DNA of 9,627 nt, from positions 1-9,627 of the forward strand of contig JBDTMT010000216.1 in NCBI GenBank assembly GCA_039934135.1. Direction: 5' to 3'. Below are positions 1-5,222 of this stretch, piece after piece. The number at the start of each line of letters is the position of its first letter. Within the stretch, counting starts at the first letter, position 1. The DNA comes from JBDTMT01 sp039934135. Its GTDB lineage: Bacteria > Desulfobacterota > Binatia > HRBIN30 > CADEER01. The position numbers were made by a program, and so were the translations under genes. The notes beneath the pieces were generated by a model. It was not told the origin of the DNA, ran no database searches, and saw only the letters and a list, made by a program, of their open reading frames with translations.

Positions 1-155
1 GGCAGGGCGACGGCATAGGGCACCATCGCCACGGTGGCGGCGGCGGGCTCCATGTAAGCGCGGTAGGCGGCCGGGATCGGACGGTCGAAGGCCAGCGCCG
101 CCGCCCAGACCACCAGCACGCCGAGCGGCACTCGACATCGCTCGCGGTTGCGCAC
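1..155 (-). CDS. N-terminal fragment of a probable membrane protein (partial, runs off left edge)
   Basis: The minus strand has an open frame from a possible GTG at 155-153 to the window edge, about 51 residues, with an in-frame TAG just upstream at 173-171. A hydrophobic stretch, read as VPLGVLVVWAAALAF, is followed by DRPIPAAYRAYMEPAAATVA and a second hydrophobic start. That composition fits a membrane protein N-terminus. The competing minus frame starting ATG at 137-135 gives an Arg/Gly-rich chain typical of a shadow frame. A second GTG lies 8 codons inside, at about 131. No clear Shine-Dalgarno sequence decides between them. The gene is divergent from the HU gene. I do not recognise the family; too little is visible. 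Confidence 0.45.
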   Translation of the reverse strand, partial: MRNRERCRVPLGVLVVWAAALAFDRPIPAAYRAYMEPAAATVAMVPYAVAL

Positions 156-159
156 GCCG

Positions 160-190
160 CTGACAAAACGCTAGCGGGCTGTGTCATAGT
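160..190 (+). promoter_or_regulatory. Possible sigma70-like promoter for the HU gene
   Basis: CTGACA at 160-165 matches the -35 consensus at 5 of 6 bases. CATAGT at 185-190 matches the -10 consensus at 4 of 6. The 19-base spacer is longer than ideal. Transcription would start near 197, at the edge of the palindrome at 198-216. This is a by-eye match only. Confidence 0.25.
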
Positions 191-197
191 GTTGGCC

Positions 198-216
198 GCC
201 GCACGCGGCGTGCGGC
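198..216. promoter_or_regulatory. Perfect 9-bp-arm palindrome between divergent genes
   Basis: GCCGCACGC, one central G, then GCGTGCGGC form a perfect inverted repeat. It lies about 47 bases upstream of the HU start and 43 bases upstream of the left-edge minus gene. It could be an operator shared by the divergent pair or a stable hairpin in the HU 5' untranslated region. No T-tract follows on either strand, so a terminator is unlikely. Confidence 0.5.
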
Positions 217-262
217 TGGTTACCGGTAGAGACCAGGGGCGTTACCTGGCATGAGGGCGAAA

Positions 263-598
263 ATGGCGAAGAAGTCGACCAAAGTGGAAAAGGCAATGAG
301 CAAGGGCGAACTGCTGACGGAGCTGGCTGAACGAACGGAGTTGGCCAGGAAAGTTGTCGGGCAGGTGCTCGATGAGTTGGCGGCGGTGATCGAGCAGCAC
401 GTCAACAAACGATCGGTCGGGAGCTTCACGCTGCCGGGCCTGCTGAAGATCAAAGTCGTTCAGCGGCCGGCGCGCCCGGCGAGAAAGGGCGTGCCCAATC
501 CCTTCCGACCAGGCGAGACGATGAATGTCGCGGCGAAGCCGGCGAGTCGCAAGGTGAAGGTGCTGCCGCTGACGAAGCTGAAGGGGATGATCGGATAG
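263..598 (+). CDS. HU-family nucleoid DNA-binding protein
   Basis: The product is a 111-aa basic protein of the HU/IHF family, small dimeric proteins that bend and compact DNA. The helical N-terminal half of HU is visible as SKGELLTELAERTELARKVV (residues 13-32). The beta region GSFTLPGLLKIKVVQRPARP (53-72) leads into the arm. NPFRPGE (79-85) corresponds to the arm-tip RNP-type motif, and a Lys-rich C-terminal helix ends the chain. A Lys-rich 12-residue extension, MAKKSTKVEKAM, precedes the usual start. The ATG at 263 is chosen because GAGG at 253-256 sits 6 bases upstream. An in-frame ATG at 251, preceded by AGGGG at 235-239, would add four residues. The gene stands alone and is followed by a strong terminator. 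Family assignment is firm; which paralogue (HU, IHF or a variant) is not determined. Confidence 0.88.
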   Translation: MAKKSTKVEKAMSKGELLTELAERTELARKVVGQVLDELAAVIEQHVNKRSVGSFTLPGLLKIKVVQRPARPARKGVPNPFRPGETMNVAAKPASRKVKVLPLTKLKGMIG

Positions 599-599
599 C

Positions 600-633
600 G
601 TTGCGCGTACGACCCGACTCCCACGCGCGCAAC
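600..633 (+). repeat. Inverted repeat in the HU 3' region
   Basis: GTTGCGCG at 600-607 and CGCGCAAC at 626-633 are perfect 8-bp arms around an 18-base loop, right after the HU stop codon. There is no T-tract, so this looks like a 3' mRNA structure, not the terminator, which lies downstream at 687-726. Confidence 0.4.
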
Positions 634-686
634 ATCGGCTGCTGACGTCCGGCTAGGAAGGCCTTGCAGCCCCGCGCGACGAGTCC

Positions 687-726
687 GAAGGCCCACAACT
701 CCACCGGGTTGTGGGCCTTCCTCTTT
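687..726 (+). terminator. Strong intrinsic terminator after the HU gene
   Basis: A perfect 13-bp stem, GAAGGCCCACAAC (687-699) with GTTGTGGGCCTTC (708-720), encloses an 8-base loop and is followed by CTCTTT (721-726). The pyrimidine tail is only on the plus strand, so it ends HU transcription 89 bases past the stop codon. It separates HU from chrA. The tail is short in pure T, but the long GC-rich stem compensates. Confidence 0.8.
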
Positions 727-936
727 CAGAGGCTCGCGTTCCGCTTGTTCCATCCTCGTGGCGCCGTGGCGCGGAACCCCTCGTCGACGAGCAGGGCCGC
801 ATCCGAATGAGGGGCTCGAATCTGGTTCGTCATCGACCGAACCGACGACCTGACGGACCGGCTTCTCCCGCCAGACGCATTCAGGTCTGTATTTCCGGGC
901 CTCGGAGCGAGGACGCAGATTGAACGAAGAACGGTC
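727..936 (+). promoter_or_regulatory. chrA upstream region with nested inverted repeats
   Basis: This 210-base leader lies between the terminator and chrA. It contains GTTCCGC (738-744) paired with GCGGAAC (771-777), a perfect 12-bp palindrome CTCGTCGACGAG (780-791), and GGTTCG (824-829) paired with CGAACC (838-843) around an 8-base loop. I see no convincing -35/-10 pair. The palindrome is the best operator candidate, 145 bases before the ATG. Together with bases 599-726 (3' structure and terminator), this accounts for the whole HU-chrA gap. Confidence 0.35.
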
Positions 937-2331
937 ATGAAATCCGACGACCGCACTCCGGCCTCGGTGGGTCCATCGCCGGCGATCGCGACAGCAGTCC
1001 ACGGCGGCGCACAGACGGCGGTGCCGTTCGGTGAGGCGTTGCGCTTCTGGGTGAAGCTCGGATTCATCTCCTTCGGCGGGCCGGCCGGGCAGATTGCGAT
1101 CATGCATCGCGAGCTGGTCGAGCGGCGACGCTGGATCAGCGAGGCGCGGTTCCTGCACGCGCTGAACTACTGCATGTTGCTGCCGGGGCCGGAGGCGCAG
1201 CAGCTGGCCATCTACATCGGCTGGCTCATGCACCGCACGGCGGGCGGCATCGCCGCCGGGGCGTTCTTCGTCATCCCGTCGATCGTCATCCTGCTGGCGC
1301 TCTCCTACGTGTACGCCGCCTACGGCGCTGTGGCGGCGGTGGCGGGCGTGCTGGCGGGCTTCAAGCCGGTGGTCGTGGCGATCGTCGTCGAAGCCGTAAT
1401 GAGGATCGGCGGACGGGCGCTCAAGCGCCGCGCGCACTATGCCATCGCCGCGGCGGCTTTCCTGGCCATATACGCGCTGCACGTCCCCTTCCCGCTCATC
1501 GTGCTGTTCGCCGCGCTGCTCGGGCTGCTCGGCGCCCAACTATGGCCCGCGAGCTTCGCTGCGGCGACCAACACGCAGGCGGCCGCACCCGCCCCCGGCG
1601 GCATGCACGCCATCGACGATCAGGCACCGCCACCGGCGCACACGCTGCCGTCGGCGCGGCGCTTCTTCCGCACACTCACGGTCGGGCTGGCGCTCTGGCT
1701 GCTGCCCTTCCTGTTGCTGATCGCGTGGCGCGGCTCGGCCAGCCTGCACGCGCACGAGTATCGCTTCTTCACCATGGCGGCGTTCGTCACGTTTGGCGGG
1801 GCGTACTCCGTGCTCGCCTACGTCACGCAGGTGGCGACCACTTCCTTGGGCTGGTTGACGCACGCCCAGGCCGTCGATGGGTTGGCGCTCGCCGAGACGA
1901 CGCCGGGTCCGCTGATCATGGTGCTGCAGTTCGTCGGCTTCATGGCGGGTTGGAACAATCCAGCCGGCATGAGTCCGCTGGCGAGCGCCGTGATCGGCGC
2001 GCTGGTCACCACCTACGCAACGTTCCTGCCGTGCTTCTTCTTCATCTTCCTCGGCGCGCCGTACATCGAAGTGATCCGCGGCAATCCGCATCTGACCTCG
2101 GCGCTCGCCGGCGTCACCGCGGCAGTGGTCGGCGTGGTGCTCAACCTGGCGTTGGTATTCGGCGTCGCCGTCATCTGGCCACACGGCCTGGCCGGCGGCA
2201 CGCACTGGGCCGCCCTGCTGCTGAGCGCGGCGGCGTTTGCGCTGCTGTATCGCTACCAGGTCGACGTGCTGTGGGTGGTGCTCGGCGGCGGCGCGGTCGG
2301 GCTCGCGACGCGACTGCTGTTCAGCCGCTGA
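937..2331 (+). CDS. chrA: Long-chain (two-domain) ChrA-type chromate transporter
   Basis: The product is a 464-aa inner-membrane protein of the CHR family. Characterised members export chromate, driven by membrane potential, giving chromate resistance. Two homologous CHR domains are visible. The first has FGGPAGQI (46-53) followed by HRELVERRRWI, and LPGPEAQQ (82-89). The second has FGGAYSVL (286-293) and ETTPGPLIM (320-328). Each is followed by several hydrophobic segments. The halves are joined by a hydrophilic Ala/Pro-rich loop with several His (about 205-240). A non-hydrophobic 30-residue tail precedes the first domain. The start is ATG 937 with a weak GAAGA (926-930) upstream. At 464 aa it is somewhat longer than the roughly 400 aa usual for two-domain members. 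No chrB regulator is adjacent. Family is secure; chromate as the real substrate is inferred, since many CHR proteins are untested. Confidence 0.93.
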   Translation: MKSDDRTPASVGPSPAIATAVHGGAQTAVPFGEALRFWVKLGFISFGGPAGQIAIMHRELVERRRWISEARFLHALNYCMLLPGPEAQQLAIYIGWLMHRTAGGIAAGAFFVIPSIVILLALSYVYAAYGAVAAVAGVLAGFKPVVVAIVVEAVMRIGGRALKRRAHYAIAAAAFLAIYALHVPFPLIVLFAALLGLLGAQLWPASFAAATNTQAAAPAPGGMHAIDDQAPPPAHTLPSARRFFRTLTVGLALWLLPFLLLIAWRGSASLHAHEYRFFTMAAFVTFGGAYSVLAYVTQVATTSLGWLTHAQAVDGLALAETTPGPLIMVLQFVGFMAGWNNPAGMSPLASAVIGALVTTYATFLPCFFFIFLGAPYIEVIRGNPHLTSALAGVTAAVVGVVLNLALVFGVAVIWPHGLAGGTHWAALLLSAAAFALLYRYQVDVLWVVLGGGAVGLATRLLFSR

Positions 2332-2365
2332 AGCCGTACGTCGGGCGTCGATGTGGCTTGCCGCA

Positions 2366-2394
2366 GGTGCGTGAAATCATTTCGCCGCTGCACC
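2366..2394. repeat. Nested inverted repeat 3' of chrA
   Basis: GGTGC (2366-2370) and GCACC (2390-2394) flank the 11-bp palindrome GAAATCATTTC (2373-2383), 35 bases past the chrA stop. It may fold as a hairpin between the convergent genes chrA and the CAP protein gene. No T-tract follows, so calling it a terminator would be weak. The rest of this 240-base convergent spacer shows no gene. Confidence 0.3.
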
Positions 2395-2571
2395 GCCCTC
2401 GGCCAGGCACGGAGATCGCTGCCGTCGCCGGTTTGCACTGCCGTAGCCGGACGCTTGGGCGAGCCAAAGGGCGCCGCCTTGTCTCCGTCCGCGGCGAACG
2501 CTGCAGCCCGAAGGAGGAACCGACCGTCACCCTGCGCGCCTACGCGGGAGATTCGCAGTAGCGTTTCAAGC

Positions 2572-4752
2572 TCAGTCGTCGTCGAAGCGGAGCGCGACGG
2601 CGGGAGCGGCAAGGTCGTCCGCTTGCAGGCCGTCGAAGACCACGACGACGACGGGTCTGCCGTCGACCGCGATCGCCTCGCCGCTGGCGATGGCCAGGTG
2701 CAGCACGCCGGGCCGTTCCGCATTGATCGCCAGCAGGGCGTGGCGCGCCGGCCCGACCAGCTTGGCGCTGACAACGCGCAGCATGGAGGCATCGTAGTCG
2801 ACGCGCACCTCGGCGGCGTGCATCGCAGTGTCTCGCTGGAGCGCGATCGGCAGCGCCAGGCGACCTCCGCGCAGGGCGCGCCACTCGCTGATCTCGGCGC
2901 GCTGCATGGCCGCCGCCATACGCACCGCGCCCGCAGCGGCCGGCGCATGCCAGTTCCCGGTGCAGTCGCCGAACACCACGGCGGTGAAATTCTGCTCGTC
3001 GAGCGACATCGGCATCGCGTCGTAGGCGATGCCGCCGGGGACACAGCTCTGCGCATCCGATTCCGGTTGGATCAGCGTCTGGCCCGGCGCCGGCGCCGGG
3101 TTCGGCATGAACGCCCAGTCGCTGCCGCATGCCGCCGCCACCGGCAGGCGCACCATCAGGCCGACCGCGTATTGGAGGATCTGCGCGGCGTCGAGCGCGC
3201 TCACGCTGCCGTTGCCGGTAACGTCGCAGGCCAGGGCCTGCGCCTCGGAAAACTCGCGCAGACCGGCGACCGACTGCAGCACATACGACGCATCCAGGGC
3301 GCTGATGGCGTTGCCGGTGCCGCCATCACTCTCGGCAGACACCAGGACGTTCTGCAGCGGCACGTCGGTCAGCATGTAGTGCCCGGCCGCATCGGACATG
3401 GCGCTGCCCGCGTCGCCGGCTTGCACGGCGATGTTCGGCACCGCCTCATCGTTGCTGTAGTAGCGCAGGTTGCCGCTCAAATCGTTGCCGGACGGCGGTC
3501 CCGTGGGTGTGGGCGTGGCCGTCGGCGAGGGCGGTGCGGTCGGCGTCGATGTCGACGACGGCGATGCCGTGGCGGTACGCGTGCGCGTTCCCGTCGCAGT
3601 CGGGGTCGACGACACGCTCGGCGTGGCGGTGCGCGTCGCGGTCGGGGTGCGCGTCGGTGAGGCGCTGGCGGTCGCGGTGCGGGTCGGCGTCTGCGTGGCG
3701 GTGGGCGTGATCGAAGGCGTCAGGCTGACCGTCGGAGACGGCGCCGGGCTCTCCTCGCCGACCACGCACGATGCCGGCCGCGCGGCGTCCCAATCGGGAC
3801 ATGAGACGCCGCTGCCGATCGCCAGTGAGCCGGTCGTCGGATAGGTCACCGTCGCTCCGCCCGCATCGCGGAAGCTGAAGTAGTATCGATGGCAGCCGCT
3901 GCCGGCACCGCTGATCGTCGCCGCCCAGGCACCGTTGGTCTGCGTGCCGCGCTGCAGGGTCATCGCCGTACACACGCCGTCGACGTTGATGGCCGCAACC
4001 GTCGGACCGGTGGTGTCATACCAGTTGGCCCACGCGTCGACCGAGGCGGCCTGCTGCGGATAGTGCGCGCCGGACGGAATCTTGGCGGGGGCGCTGCCCG
4101 CGCCGAAGTCGCCGGTCGAGTAGCCGGCGACGCCGGCGCCGACCGCGCCTGTCGATTTGAGGATCAGCCAGCGATGGCCGTTCGACGAGGTGAAGGTGCA
4201 ACTCGTCGTGTCGCCCTGTTCATACAACCACAGGTAGAACGCCTGATTCGGATTGCTCGGGCTGGCGATGATCTCGCCGCTCGGCGAGCCGCCGAACAGT
4301 TGCACGCGCGCGCCGAAATCCGTGCAGGCCCCTGAGCACGCCTTGGTGCCGCCGACACAGGCGCAGCCGGCGCTGCCGTCGCACGAGGCGGGATAGAGGC
4401 TGTTGATGTTCGACACCAACGTGCAGGCGGAGGTGTGCGCGAAATAGCTCTGCCGCACCATCTCGTCGGAGTGAAAGCGGGCCGAGCGATTCAGCGCCAG
4501 ACTCCACGACAGCGGCGGCATGACGCCGTAGCAAGCCTTCTCCACACACTTGGCCCCGCAGGCGGTCATCTCGAGCTGCGGGTCGACACGGGTGCGATTG
4601 ATCCATTCGTGGATGACCCGCTCGTTCCAATTGGGGAATCCGTTCACTGCCTCACCGACTGCCCGCGCGGCGCCGACGTCGATCGCCAAGCATACTGCGA
4701 CGAGCGCTACCGCGGCCAGAAAACGGCAGGCGAGTGTCGAGATACAACGCAT
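2572..4752 (-). CDS. Secreted CAP/SCP-domain protein with dockerin and cohesin-like modules
   Basis: The product is 726 aa. It starts with a signal peptide: a Leu/Val/Ala-rich core at 11-27 and AARA|V as a probable cleavage site near residue 31. A CAP (SCP/PR-1/YkwD-like) domain spans about 41-210. Its likely conserved residues are His106 in YFAHTS, Glu160 in SGEIIA and His193 in NGHRWLIL. It carries a Cys-rich insertion (Cys at 65, 69, 74, 110, 124, 130, 132, 139, 143). Next come a Cys-containing beta region (about 245-330), a Pro/Thr/Ser linker (335-420), a carboxypeptidase-regulatory-like beta domain (about 425-473) and a dockerin. The dockerin's second loop, DVTGNGSVSALD (510-521), has good calcium ligands; its first loop (476-487) is degenerate. 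The segment 545-602 ends in FGDCTGNW. The last 95 residues resemble a cohesin-like beta sandwich. ATG 4752 is chosen for the signal peptide; upstream in-frame codons give Arg-rich sequence, and no good ribosome site is visible. Biochemical role unknown. Confidence 0.88.
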   Translation of the reverse strand: MRCISTLACRFLAAVALVAVCLAIDVGAARAVGEAVNGFPNWNERVIHEWINRTRVDPQLEMTACGAKCVEKACYGVMPPLSWSLALNRSARFHSDEMVRQSYFAHTSACTLVSNINSLYPASCDGSAGCACVGGTKACSGACTDFGARVQLFGGSPSGEIIASPSNPNQAFYLWLYEQGDTTSCTFTSSNGHRWLILKSTGAVGAGVAGYSTGDFGAGSAPAKIPSGAHYPQQAASVDAWANWYDTTGPTVAAINVDGVCTAMTLQRGTQTNGAWAATISGAGSGCHRYYFSFRDAGGATVTYPTTGSLAIGSGVSCPDWDAARPASCVVGEESPAPSPTVSLTPSITPTATQTPTRTATASASPTRTPTATRTATPSVSSTPTATGTRTRTATASPSSTSTPTAPPSPTATPTPTGPPSGNDLSGNLRYYSNDEAVPNIAVQAGDAGSAMSDAAGHYMLTDVPLQNVLVSAESDGGTGNAISALDASYVLQSVAGLREFSEAQALACDVTGNGSVSALDAAQILQYAVGLMVRLPVAAACGSDWAFMPNPAPAPGQTLIQPESDAQSCVPGGIAYDAMPMSLDEQNFTAVVFGDCTGNWHAPAAAGAVRMAAAMQRAEISEWRALRGGRLALPIALQRDTAMHAAEVRVDYDASMLRVVSAKLVGPARHALLAINAERPGVLHLAIASGEAIAVDGRPVVVVVFDGLQADDLAAPAVALRFDDD
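3157..3330 (-). other. Dockerin type I-like module within the CAP protein gene
   Basis: Two loop-helix repeats are encoded here: residues about 475-498 (loop, then ISALDASYVLQSVAGL) and 509-532 (DVTGNGSVSALDAAQILQYA). The second repeat has Asp, Thr, Asn, Ser and Asp at loop positions 1, 3, 5, 9 and 12, matching the EF-hand-like calcium loop. The first has Gly at positions 3 and 5, so it may bind calcium poorly or not at all. Confidence 0.75.
3493..3750 (-). repeat. Low-complexity DNA encoding the Pro/Thr/Ser linker
   Basis: This codes for 86 residues of alternating Thr, Pro, Ser, Ala and Arg units such as TPTATQTPTRTATAS. It looks like an extended, possibly glycosylated interdomain linker. 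The periodic codons make the antisense strand read as long Val/Gly/Arg frames, which are not genes. Such DNA is prone to length change by slippage. Confidence 0.8.
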
Positions 4753-5219
4753 CTGCCGAGAGAGTGGAGCGAAGCGCGTGCCAGGCCGGAATCGGACTGA
4801 GGCTCCCCGGACTCGGAGTTCACATTGGCGCATGTTGCCAGACGTAGTGCAGATGCCGCGCGACCTGCGGGTGAAACTGGGCGCGTTCCGAGTCGGAAAC
4901 GTACGCGCATGCGAGCTGGCGACCGAGAAAATGACGGCACGGCGACGAGCCAGTGACGGCGACCACCACGCAGCGGCAGCGGTTGCATGCTTCGGCGGCC
5001 AACTCATCCAAACCCAGTAGCACGTCCGCCGCGAGGCACGGCGGCGCGGCCGGCGCCCTCGCCAAGCCGCTCCTCCGGCAAGCACGGCGCGAGTCCATTT
5101 CGACACTTTTGCGCCGACAGCGTTCGCCGTAGCACCGCCGTGCGGGGCGAACGCACACTCGATCAGGCCGATGCCTTGGCAGATGATTTGCTGGCCATGG
5201 GCGCGGGGAGTCGGTGCAG
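4753..5219. other. Divergent intergenic region, 467 bases, no confident gene
   Basis: This spacer lies between the divergently transcribed CAP protein and membrane enzyme genes, so it should hold both promoters. I could not pick convincing -35/-10 pairs. A minus-strand frame from about 5098 down to 4820 reads through with C/G-rich third positions. Its best stretch is ADVLLGLDELAAEACNRC followed by SDSERAQFHPQVARHLHYVW. It could be a small gene or a decayed remnant, but it has no recognisable family and its start is uncertain. GGAGGAG around 5069-5075 (minus sense) precedes a TTG codon in that frame. I do not call it as a gene. Confidence 0.4.
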
Positions 5220-5222
5220 ATG
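5205..5222 (+). promoter_or_regulatory. Ribosome binding site deciding the start of the membrane enzyme gene
   Basis: GGGGAG at 5205-5210 lies 9 bases before ATG 5220. An in-frame GTG at 5214 would leave only 3 bases of spacing, so ATG 5220 is preferred. Confidence 0.6.

Noticed and set aside
460..1539. Minus-strand open frame of about 360 codons over HU and chrA
   Set aside because: It is Arg/His/Asp-rich without domain signals, and it runs through the HU terminator and two well supported plus-strand genes.
2511..2517. Perfect AAGGAGG ribosome-site-like sequence on the plus strand
   Set aside because: No ATG, GTG or TTG at suitable spacing opens a believable frame, and the region is a convergent spacer.
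2353..3660. Long plus-strand open frame across the chrA-CAP spacer and the dockerin region
   Set aside because: It is Arg/Gly/His-rich and antisense to a gene with recognisable dockerin and regulatory-like domains.
3470..3844. Plus-strand Val/Gly-rich periodic frame
   Set aside because: It is the antisense reading of the Pro/Thr linker codons, so its periodicity comes from the linker.
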